Below, in pieces: positions 53,601-61,750 of a stretch of 64,000 nt of DNA (position 1 is its first letter; every line of letters starts with the position of its first letter). This DNA comes from Wandonia haliotis (lineage in GTDB: Bacteria > Bacteroidota > Bacteroidia > Flavobacteriales_D > Crocinitomicaceae): assembly GCF_039523435.1 (NCBI RefSeq), contig NZ_BAAAFH010000003.1:124001-188000 (forward strand), in the 5' to 3' direction. The notes under the pieces were generated by a model. It worked only from the letters and a program-made list of their open reading frames with translations. It was not told where the DNA came from and ran no database searches. Both the position numbers and the translations under genes were made by a program.

Positions 53601-55856
53601 ATGGGAGACTATTATTTATATCTCGTACTACTACTGTTCGTTCTGGCAGTAATTGATTTGGTAATAGGAGTCAGTAATGATGCCGTAAACTTTCTTAACT
53701 CCTCTCTTGGTTCCCGTGTTGCCGGAAGAAAAGTAATTCTGTGGATTGCAAGTGCAGGGATCTTGCTCGGCGCTCTGAGTTCGGGCGGAATGATGGAAAT
53801 TGCACAAAAGGGTATTTTCCACCCGGATAAGTTCTTCTTCGATGAGATTATGGTGATATTCCTGGCAGTAATGCTTACGGACATTATTCTACTTGATTTC
53901 TTTAATACATTCGCACTTCCGACATCCACAACGGTATCCATCGTTTTTGAGCTTTTAGGTGCAGCAACAGCACTGGCGATGTACAATGTTATAACCGGAG
54001 GAGAAAGTCTCTCAGAACTTTCAGAGTACATAAACGGAAGAAATGCGCTGATCATTATTTCAGGAATCTTTCTTTCTGTTCTTATTGCTTTTTCAGTCGG
54101 TTTACTGGTACAGTATGTTTCACGTCTGATTTTTACTTTTCACTATGAATCTGTAAATAGACTAGTAGCTCCTTTATTTGGTGCCGTTGCCATAACCAGT
54201 ATTACATATTTCATGTTGGTAAAAGGGCTGAAAGGAGCCGGATTTATGAGTACGGAAGCAAAAGACTGGATTGCTGGCAATAAATTACTGATTGTGGGCT
54301 TGAGTTTTGTTTTCTGGACAATTGTAAACTTTGTTCTGGCTACGTTTAAAGTAAATATACTTCGTGTGGTTGTACTTATGGGAACATTTTCTCTGGCAAT
54401 GGCTTTTGCGGGAAATGATCTTGTTAATTTCATCGGGGTTGCTATCGGAGGACTTACCAGCTATGAGGCATATATCAGTAGTGGAGTAGAGGCTGTTCAG
54501 CTCAATATGGAAGTGTTAAATAATCCGGTTAAGTCTAACACGATAGTGCTTTTTGGGGCGGGAGTTGTAATGGTTCTTACGTTATGGTTTTCACGAAAAG
54601 CAAGATCCGTTACGGAAACGGAAATCAATCTGGGCAGACAAGGATTAGGAACAGAGCGGTTTAAACCGAATACCTTATCCCGACTTTTGGTGCGTGGAGC
54701 AATTTTTACAAGTAAGTACACAGGGAAAATCGTTCCGGAAAAGATTAGAGAAGATATTGAAGAACGATTTTACCCGAGACAGAATGAAATTGACCCCCCG
54801 GCATTTGATCTTGTGCGGGCGTCAGTAAACCTGATGGTGGCGAGTTTGCTTATTGTCATAGCTACTTCATATAAATTGCCTTTATCGACAACGTATGTTT
54901 CGTTTATGGTTGCTATGGGAGCTTCTCTTGCCGACAGAGCGTGGGATAGAGACTCGGCTGTTTTCAGGGTTTCGGGAGTTATTCACGTTATAGGGGGTTG
55001 GTTGTTTACTGCGATCCTTGCATTTTCAGCAGCAGCAATTTTTGCTATTATTATATTGAAAACAGGTATATATGGTATTGGTGGATTGGTATTACTGGCT
55101 TTTTTCCTACTATTAAAGAACACCTTGAGCCACAGAAAAAAAGTACAAAACTCAACTCAACGTCAACGACCATTATTCCTGATGCGCAATCCTTCGGAAG
55201 AGGTACTCTTTAATGAAAGTAAAAATGAGGTACAGTTTACCCTGAATCTTGTCCGTAAAACCTATAAACAATCCATTAAGGGGCTATTGGACGAAAGCAG
55301 AAAGAACCTTCGGAGAGCGAAATCCAAATCAGATGAAATAAAAGAAATTTCAGATGATCTGAACCGGGCTTTTTTGTATCATGTTCAGGCGAGTAAGCAT
55401 AAAGAAGCAATTCACATGCAGTTCTTTATTTCGGTAATCGGGCAGGTACAACACTTGTCCGTGATAACATCAAAACTGTCCGAAATATCATCTGAGTATG
55501 TCGAAAATGAACACACACCGCTGAAAAACGAATTCAAAAGGGATTTGGAAAATCTGGAAGAGGCGATTCGTGATACATATAAACTGCTGGATGATGCCAT
55601 TGAGAAAAATAGTATACGATTACTGAGAAAATCTGTTGAGCAAATGCGGGAGGATACGGTCAAAATACAGAAGTTGATCATCCGTGTATTTAATCATGAT
55701 AACCAACAAATGAGCCCCCGGTTAAGTTACCTGATTGTTTCAATCTATATCCGTACAGTGGATATGATTAATGCATCTATTCATTTAGCAGATTATTACC
55801 TGGAGTTTCTGAAAGCTATTGATGAAAGTAATGTTCCTGAGCTGAAAGAAAGTTAA
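53601..55856 (+). CDS. PiT-family phosphate transporter with fused PhoU-like domain
   Basis: A 751-residue inner-membrane transporter. The first ~500 residues carry the PiT signatures: IGVSNDAVNFLNSSLGS (first GANDVAN-like motif) and AMAFAGNDLVNFIGVAIGG, with about 10-12 hydrophobic segments. The last ~200 residues are hydrophilic and helical (EVLFNESKNEVQFTLNLVRKTYKQ, EEAIRDTYKLLDDAIEKNSIR), like PhoU/DUF47 coiled-coil regulators. Such proteins are usually encoded separately, so the fusion may make regulation intrinsic. The ATG at 53601 is preferred; a TTG in frame lies 7 codons upstream. It is convergent with the Mrp operon, sharing the tetranucleotide TTAA. Confidence 0.87.
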   Translation: MGDYYLYLVLLLFVLAVIDLVIGVSNDAVNFLNSSLGSRVAGRKVILWIASAGILLGALSSGGMMEIAQKGIFHPDKFFFDEIMVIFLAVMLTDIILLDFFNTFALPTSTTVSIVFELLGAATALAMYNVITGGESLSELSEYINGRNALIIISGIFLSVLIAFSVGLLVQYVSRLIFTFHYESVNRLVAPLFGAVAITSITYFMLVKGLKGAGFMSTEAKDWIAGNKLLIVGLSFVFWTIVNFVLATFKVNILRVVVLMGTFSLAMAFAGNDLVNFIGVAIGGLTSYEAYISSGVEAVQLNMEVLNNPVKSNTIVLFGAGVVMVLTLWFSRKARSVTETEINLGRQGLGTERFKPNTLSRLLVRGAIFTSKYTGKIVPEKIREDIEERFYPRQNEIDPPAFDLVRASVNLMVASLLIVIATSYKLPLSTTYVSFMVAMGASLADRAWDRDSAVFRVSGVIHVIGGWLFTAILAFSAAAIFAIIILKTGIYGIGGLVLLAFFLLLKNTLSHRKKVQNSTQRQRPLFLMRNPSEEVLFNESKNEVQFTLNLVRKTYKQSIKGLLDESRKNLRRAKSKSDEIKEISDDLNRAFLYHVQASKHKEAIHMQFFISVIGQVQHLSVITSKLSEISSEYVENEHTPLKNEFKRDLENLEEAIRDTYKLLDDAIEKNSIRLLRKSVEQMREDTVKIQKLIIRVFNHDNQQMSPRLSYLIVSIYIRTVDMINASIHLADYYLEFLKAIDESNVPELKES

Positions 55857-56239
55857 TTTTGTTCCTCTGTTCTCTTCTGTTCTTCTTCCGAACTCATTAA
55901 CTCACGGGTACGTTTATCATATTTTCCCTTCAGGTCGTCCATTACTGAGCGTTTCCACAACGGTGTCCCGACAAAATAAGAGGTTCTCCCGATGAGGTGG
56001 GCGCCAATAGGAGCTGTTAAGAAGAGAAATATAATAATGGCCAGTGCCCGTGTAGTGGTAGAAACTTCAAAAAAATACAATGCTGTACCGGCTAATAACA
56101 GACCAACACCTAATGTAGCTGCTTTGGTAGTAACAGAAATACGCAGGTACAAATCCGGCATACGTACCAGTCCGACTGCAGCAAGCAGGATAAAAAGAGT
56201 CCCCAGCGAAATAACAACAATCATGAATAACTCATTCAT
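55853..56239 (-). CDS. mnhG: Mrp Na+/H+ antiporter subunit G
   Basis: A 128-residue membrane protein with three hydrophobic segments, starting MNELFMIVVISLGTLFILLAAVGLVRMPDLYLR, then TKAATLGVGLLLAG and IIFLFLTAPIGAHLIGR, as in MrpG. Charged C-terminal tail. The ATG at 56239 overlaps the end of mnhF by 8 bp; a TTG six codons upstream is less likely. It is the last gene of the Mrp operon, and its stop overlaps the convergent phosphate transporter stop. Confidence 0.93.
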   Translation of the reverse strand: MNELFMIVVISLGTLFILLAAVGLVRMPDLYLRISVTTKAATLGVGLLLAGTALYFFEVSTTTRALAIIIFLFLTAPIGAHLIGRTSYFVGTPLWKRSVMDDLKGKYDKRTRELMSSEEEQKRTEEQN

Positions 56240-56507
56240 TTTTCTTTCTTTTTTCAAGGTAATAGGAAAAAGCGACCGTACTCAGGAAAGCTATGAGCGC
56301 GAGTATCATAGCAATATCGAGAAACGTCTCTCGCTTATTGACAATGCTGTAAACAGCAATAATACCGATCCCTATGGTTATAAGTAAATCCAGTGCGACA
56401 ACCCGATCCGAAAGGCTGGGCCCGATGAGAAACCGGATGAAAACCAAAACCCCTGATAAACTCAGGATAGGTATAATAATGTAATGGATATATTCTTGTA
56501 AAGTCAT
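56232..56507 (-). CDS. mnhF: Mrp Na+/H+ antiporter subunit F
   Basis: A 91-residue membrane protein with three hydrophobic segments and the conserved FLIGPSLSDRVVALDLL motif of MrpF. It overlaps mnhE upstream by 4 bp and mnhG downstream by 8 bp. Confidence 0.94.
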   Translation of the reverse strand: MTLQEYIHYIIIPILSLSGVLVFIRFLIGPSLSDRVVALDLLITIGIGIIAVYSIVNKRETFLDIAMILALIAFLSTVAFSYYLEKRKKNE

Positions 56508-56980
56508 CGTAGAATTGCTAATAATCGTTTTTCAAAACCATTTTTAATACTCCGGATAAACTTCTCCTTATCCTCAATATACATGGCGTGTACATACAAC
56601 ACCTTTCTGTCGTGGGAAACATCCAGACTAAGTGTTCCGGGAGTAAGAGAGATCAAATTCGCCAGCAGGGTAATTTCAAGGTTACTTTTAGCGTCCAAAG
56701 GAACTTCGACAATTCCGGGTTTCATATAAAATTTCGGAGTCACAACATCAGCTGCAACTAAAATATTTGCCCGGAATAATTCATAGAGAAAGTAAAAAAA
56801 GAAACCAATGATCCGGGGAGCAAGGTAAAAATACTTATTGCTTTTGTTGGTGTGACTGATAATCCATAAAACGAAAAAACTAAGAATAAAACCAAAGACA
56901 AAATTAATCACTTCCAGACTTCCGGTCAGAAACATCCAGACAATTGTGAGTATAATATTTAATAAAAACTGTATTCTCAT
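56504..56980 (-). CDS. mnhE: Mrp Na+/H+ antiporter subunit E
   Basis: A 158-residue membrane protein with N-terminal hydrophobic segments and a cytoplasmic MrpE domain with ITLLANLISLTPGTLSLDVS and HAMYIED. It overlaps mnhF by 4 bp and lies 5 bp after mnhD. Confidence 0.94.
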   Translation of the reverse strand: MRIQFLLNIILTIVWMFLTGSLEVINFVFGFILSFFVLWIISHTNKSNKYFYLAPRIIGFFFYFLYELFRANILVAADVVTPKFYMKPGIVEVPLDAKSNLEITLLANLISLTPGTLSLDVSHDRKVLYVHAMYIEDKEKFIRSIKNGFEKRLLAILR

Positions 56981-56985
56981 GCTAC

Positions 56986-58494
56986 TTAGGGATTAATGGT
57001 TTTGAAAACAGCCTGATAATATTGTTCAGTATTCAGTAATTCGTTTGAAATACGTTCAGCCAGAATTTGGATGTGTTCGGCTCCGAAACTGATATAAAGA
57101 GTCACTAAGCTCAATAAGATAATGGGAACAATAAAGGCCGCTTTTTGCTTAAATGAATACGTGTTAAAACCATTTTCGGGAAACTTACCCGGTTTGGGTT
57201 TGGCTACAACCTGATTCCAGATTCGGGCAATTATAAACAAGGTAATAAAACTTGCGAAAATCATAAATGCCAATAGGGTATAATTCCCGCTAGAGAGAGA
57301 AGCACCAAAAAGGGATAATTTCGGCCAAAATCCCGACAAGGGAGGAATTCCTACAAGAGCAAACAGGGGAATTGCTATCAGCAGGGAAATTTTCGGATAA
57401 GCGTTGAGTAATCCACCCATTTTTTCGAGCTTACTGCTTCCCATAATAGAAGAGGTAAGTCCACTAATAAGAAATAAGTTGGATTTGATAATTATATCGT
57501 GGAACATATAGAAAACAGCACCGATTAAAGCCACTTGAGAATTCATGCTTAATCCTGCGATCATGAAACCAATGTGACAGATAATGAGATATGAGAAAAC
57601 CTTGATGATATCTTTTTGAACCAAAGCTCCCAAACCACCACTTAATAAAGTAAGTGCTGCGGTAACCATAATCAACGTTGAATTAAACTCATCCAAGTCA
57701 AATATCAAGGTAAAAACCCGGATAAGTGCATACACGCCTACTTTGGTAAGGAGACCTCCAAATACTGCTGAAACGGCAGCAGGAGGCGCATGATACGAAG
57801 CTGGTAGCCAAAAGTAAAGAGGAAAGACTCCTGCTTTTATTCCAAATCCGGTAAAAAAGATGATAGCAATCAATTGTACAAGCCCTTTGTTTTCTATCTG
57901 CGGAATAATTACAGACAATTCAGCCATATTCAACGAACCGGTAATACCATATAAAAGAGCAATAGCTGTCAGGAAAATAATAGAAGCCAGCATATTGAGT
58001 GTAAAGTACTTTACTGCCCCTTCAATTTGATGATGACGCCCACCCAACGTAAGAAGAACAAAGGAACTGATAATAATGATTTCAAACCAGACATACAGGT
58101 TGAAAATATCCCCTGTAAGAAAAGCTCCTGTCAACCCCATAATCAAAAGATGGAAAATAGGGAAGTACCCGAATTTGATTCGCGAAGAGATAACCTTTTC
58201 ACTGGAATAAATAGAGGCCGCAAGCGCAACAATATGGGTAAGGACAACCAGTGAAGCACTGAATGTGTCTGCTACCATAGTAATTCCGAAAGGAGCAGCC
58301 CAGTTTCCGGCTTGTAAGGCAGTTGTTCCGTTTTGCCAGATAAAAACAAAAAGAGAAACAGCAAGCACTAACCCGAATGAGCTTGATAAAATACTCAGTA
58401 ACCGCTGCGTTTTAGGGTTTCTCCAAAAAAACATCAGGAGAATTGCAGTGATTGCCTGGTAAAGGATGGGATATATAATAAAGTTTGTTGTCAT
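56986..58494 (-). CDS. mnhD: Mrp Na+/H+ antiporter subunit D
   Basis: A 502-residue membrane protein of the complex I NuoN-like family with about 14 hydrophobic segments. LTGDIFNLYVWFEI carries the family Glu, IKAGVFPLYFWLPASYHAPPAAVSA the conserved Lys, and PLSGFWPKLSLFGASL lies near the end. With MrpA it forms the proton-pumping core of the antiporter. It overlaps mnhC by 4 bp. Confidence 0.96.
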   Translation of the reverse strand: MTTNFIIYPILYQAITAILLMFFWRNPKTQRLLSILSSSFGLVLAVSLFVFIWQNGTTALQAGNWAAPFGITMVADTFSASLVVLTHIVALAASIYSSEKVISSRIKFGYFPIFHLLIMGLTGAFLTGDIFNLYVWFEIIIISSFVLLTLGGRHHQIEGAVKYFTLNMLASIIFLTAIALLYGITGSLNMAELSVIIPQIENKGLVQLIAIIFFTGFGIKAGVFPLYFWLPASYHAPPAAVSAVFGGLLTKVGVYALIRVFTLIFDLDEFNSTLIMVTAALTLLSGGLGALVQKDIIKVFSYLIICHIGFMIAGLSMNSQVALIGAVFYMFHDIIIKSNLFLISGLTSSIMGSSKLEKMGGLLNAYPKISLLIAIPLFALVGIPPLSGFWPKLSLFGASLSSGNYTLLAFMIFASFITLFIIARIWNQVVAKPKPGKFPENGFNTYSFKQKAAFIVPIILLSLVTLYISFGAEHIQILAERISNELLNTEQYYQAVFKTINP

Positions 58495-58844
58495 TCTATT
58501 TTATCTGTTGTGTTCATTTGATCCAGGTCATCGGTTTTGACTACCTGATATGCCCGCTTAATTAATACGATTGCGAAAGACTGCAACCCGAAGCTGATGA
58601 CAATCGCTGTTAGTATCAAGGCCTGGGGAACAGGGTCGGCAAACCCTTCTGCAAGAACTTTTTCCTCTCCTGATATAATAGGAGGGTTTCCTTCAACCAA
58701 ACCACCCATCAGAAAGATAAGAAGGTTGATGGCATTTCCCAGTAAAACCAGTCCGATAATAAGCTTTACAAGACTTCGACGAAGGATAAGGTAAATCCCC
58801 GCTGCGTATAAAACGCCTGTTAATATTGCAAGTATCAGTTCCAT
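58491..58844 (-). CDS. mnhC: Mrp Na+/H+ antiporter subunit C
   Basis: A 117-residue protein related to NuoK, with three membrane segments. GIYLILRRSLVKLIIGLVLLGNAINLLIF is the conserved core, followed by DPVPQALILTAIVISFG. It overlaps mnhD by 4 bp. Confidence 0.96.
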   Translation of the reverse strand: MELILAILTGVLYAAGIYLILRRSLVKLIIGLVLLGNAINLLIFLMGGLVEGNPPIISGEEKVLAEGFADPVPQALILTAIVISFGLQSFAIVLIKRAYQVVKTDDLDQMNTTDKIE

Positions 58845-58849
58845 AAACG

Positions 58850-59263
58850 TTATGCTGATTCAGATATGGTAAATATGATAGTTAAACTTACTCCGATAAC
58901 GACAAAATACACGCCTATATCGAAAAACAAAGGACTTCCGATCATTCCGATTACGGGAATGGGGTCTTTAAACCATACTCCCGTCATGAAAGGGAGTTGT
59001 TTTAACACCATGGGGGCAAATCCACTTCCCAGACTGAGTGTTAACCCGGCAGGAATAAAAAAACCGGGATGCACGCGCAGTAAGTTCTTGGTATTGGATA
59101 AGCCATTGGCAAAGGCATGTAGAACAAATGCAATGGACGCAACCAGTCCTCCTATAAACCCTCCTCCGGGCAAATAGTGTCCCCGGAGTAAAACAAACAC
59201 GGAGAACAGCAACAACAAAGGAAGCAGATAGTTGGATGCTGTTTTTAATATAATACTTTTCAT
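58850..59263 (-). CDS. mnhB: Mrp Na+/H+ antiporter subunit B
   Basis: A 137-residue membrane protein with four hydrophobic segments. LLLLFSVFVLLRGHYLPGGGFIGGLVAS is the MrpB/MnhB signature. Neighbouring genes on both sides lie within 6 bp. Confidence 0.95.
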   Translation of the reverse strand: MKSIILKTASNYLLPLLLLFSVFVLLRGHYLPGGGFIGGLVASIAFVLHAFANGLSNTKNLLRVHPGFFIPAGLTLSLGSGFAPMVLKQLPFMTGVWFKDPIPVIGMIGSPLFFDIGVYFVVIGVSLTIIFTISESA

Positions 59264-59266
59264 GTT

Positions 59267-61552
59267 CTATTTTTCACTTTTCTTCAATCGTAACTTCAAT
59301 AATCCGAAAACGCCGATGGCAGCGATGGATAAGACGGTAATTTCTATCAGGGTATCTATTCCCCGGAAATCAACCAGAATAACGTTTACAACATTTTTTC
59401 CTTTTGCTTTCAGGTAGGAAGACTCCGCATAAAACTCACTGATCAATCGTGCCGGAGATTCGTTCATAACCTCAAGAGCAAGCAAAGTAATCAACGCACC
59501 AAATGCCAACGATACAACACCGTCACGGATTCGTAACCGATTGTTTGTTAGCTTCAGATAAGGAGGAAGTCGATACAAAACGAGTACAAATAATATAACC
59601 GTCAACGTGTCTATCGTGAATTGGGTCATGGCAAGATCGGGAGCACTGAAGAATACGAAAATGAAACACATGGCGTAACCAACTACTCCCAGTCCGGCAA
59701 CAGCTGCCAGCCGAGATTTACTGAATACTGTGAAGATAATGGCAACAAACATAATCGAAACGACCACCACTTCTCCCCATTCTAAAGGAGTCCAGATCAA
59801 TTGATCCAGATATGTGAGCGGGCTTCCGATCAGGTGGTAAATCAGCGCGGTAATCAATGCTACGATAATAATGAGGACGTAGTTTCGTAAATGACCATTT
59901 TGAGCCGTTCTGGTCCAGAAAGCAGCCATTTTTTCAAACAGGAGAGAAGCTTTCAGTAGAATTGTTTTGGGTGCAATCGGGTCAAAACGGGAAATAAACG
60001 TTTCTTTTTCGGGATTTAATTTCCAGAAGCGATATAACAGGATTGCCAAAAGAATAGTACAACCACTAAGCAGAAGAACAAGGTTGAATCCGTGCCAGAT
60101 TTTCAGGGGATGGAAATCCTGTCCCCCGGTTACCTCATAAGCAGGGATAATGATTCCTTCGAGTAATCCGGGGAAAAGCCCGAATACAAGGCTTCCGGCA
60201 GCCAGAAGTACAGGGGGAAACCAAAGTACAGCAGAGGGCTTCGCAATACTTTTCTCAGGTTTGGGCCCGGTAAAAGGCTTAATTCCAACGGCAAACCCGG
60301 CATATCCGAGAAGAAAATTAGTAAGCACAGCAACAACCGTTGTCCAGATCATAGCGCTGTGCAACGTTCCTTCGTAAATGAGATCTTTACCAATAAAACC
60401 AATAAAAAGTGGAATTCCCGCACTTGAAGCAGCTGAAACAAACCCGGCAATAGCAACCGGCCACATGAAGCTGCGTAAACCTGATAATACAGTCAGATCC
60501 CGCGTACCCGTTTTGTGATCTACAATTCCTGTTACAAGGAATAATGCAGCTTTGTATAAAGCGTGAACAACAATAAACACAAGAGCTGCACTTAGCGCAT
60601 AACTATTCCCTAATCCAATCAGAAAAACCAATATTCCCAAAGCACTTATGGTAGAATAGGCAAGTACTCCCTTCATGTCTGTTCTGAAAAGAGTGTGTAT
60701 AGCAGCATATACCATTGTAATGGCTCCGAAAAGAATAAGCACGGGACTCCACCATTCATTAAGTGAGAAATGTGGAGAGAAACGAAGTAAAAGAAAAACA
60801 CCTGCTTTTACCATTGTTGCGGAATGCAAATAGGTTGATACAGGAGTAGGGGCTTTCATTGCTCCGGGAAGCCAAAAGTGAAAAGGGAATTGTGCTGACT
60901 TGGTAAACGCAGCAACCAAAAGAAAGATCAACAATAGAACTGAGGATGTACCTGAACTAAATACTTCAGTCATTTCTGCCATTTCACTAATACGTGAAGT
61001 ACCAGTAAGACCTCCTGAAAAAATTGCAAAGGAAAGCAAAAAAAGACCTCCAAAACCAGTAATGGCAAGGGCTGTAATAGCGGACTTTCTGGAACCTTCC
61101 TGAGTATTATTAAAACCAATCAGAAAGAAAGAGCTTATACTTGTTAGTTCCCAGAAAATAAACAACAGAAAAACATTATCAGAAAGAACCAGCCCAATCA
61201 TGGAGGCCATAAACAGACTCAGATACGCATAAAACCGGGAGAGTTTTTCATGACCCTTCAGATAGTTGGAAGTATAGAAAAACACGAGTGTTCCCACACC
61301 CGTGATTAGCAACAGAAATAAGGTAGAAAGCCCGTCAATTCTGAAATTCAGATCAATACCGAGAGAAGGAACCCAGGAATAGGTAAAATCAACAACCTCT
61401 CCCGAAGCTACTTGTCCTGAAAAGGAAACAAAGTAGACAAACAGAATCAGGGGTAATAAAGCGAAAAGTTTCGCCGTCTTTTCAACCAAAATTTTTTTGG
61501 AAAAAGCAAAAACCGGGGCGAGAATAAAGCCTGCCAGTACAGCTGCAATCAT
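59267..61552 (-). CDS. mnhA: Mrp Na+/H+ antiporter subunit A
   Basis: A 761-residue membrane protein related to NuoL/MrpA. Core motifs include GHEKLSRFYAYLSLFMASMIGLVLSDN, FIFWELTSISSFFLIGF (family Glu), AFTKSAQFPFHFWLPGAMKAPTPVSTYLHSATMVKAGVFLL and DMKGVLAYSTISALG. The C-terminal extension (FFSAPDLAMTQFTIDTLTVILF, DFRGIDTLIEITVL) is the MbhB/DUF4040-like domain usual for MrpA. First gene of a complete A-G operon for Na+ (or K+)/H+ exchange, pH and salt homeostasis. Confidence 0.96.
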   Translation of the reverse strand: MIAAVLAGFILAPVFAFSKKILVEKTAKLFALLPLILFVYFVSFSGQVASGEVVDFTYSWVPSLGIDLNFRIDGLSTLFLLLITGVGTLVFFYTSNYLKGHEKLSRFYAYLSLFMASMIGLVLSDNVFLLFIFWELTSISSFFLIGFNNTQEGSRKSAITALAITGFGGLFLLSFAIFSGGLTGTSRISEMAEMTEVFSSGTSSVLLLIFLLVAAFTKSAQFPFHFWLPGAMKAPTPVSTYLHSATMVKAGVFLLLRFSPHFSLNEWWSPVLILFGAITMVYAAIHTLFRTDMKGVLAYSTISALGILVFLIGLGNSYALSAALVFIVVHALYKAALFLVTGIVDHKTGTRDLTVLSGLRSFMWPVAIAGFVSAASSAGIPLFIGFIGKDLIYEGTLHSAMIWTTVVAVLTNFLLGYAGFAVGIKPFTGPKPEKSIAKPSAVLWFPPVLLAAGSLVFGLFPGLLEGIIIPAYEVTGGQDFHPLKIWHGFNLVLLLSGCTILLAILLYRFWKLNPEKETFISRFDPIAPKTILLKASLLFEKMAAFWTRTAQNGHLRNYVLIIIVALITALIYHLIGSPLTYLDQLIWTPLEWGEVVVVSIMFVAIIFTVFSKSRLAAVAGLGVVGYAMCFIFVFFSAPDLAMTQFTIDTLTVILFVLVLYRLPPYLKLTNNRLRIRDGVVSLAFGALITLLALEVMNESPARLISEFYAESSYLKAKGKNVVNVILVDFRGIDTLIEITVLSIAAIGVFGLLKLRLKKSEK

Positions 61553-61750
61553 CAGGTATACATTTTTTTGCTAATTTAAGGTTTATCTGATAGAAAAAGA
61601 AGAATTTCAGCGTGTGACTCTGTTTCCAGACGCCTTTTACAAAGGCATTATGTTAAAACGCCAGCCAACTTTATTTCTGATCTGTTCGTCATGAAAACAG
61701 TTAAAGAACCCAAACCAAAGTTGTTATAAACATACCGAAACACATAATTT

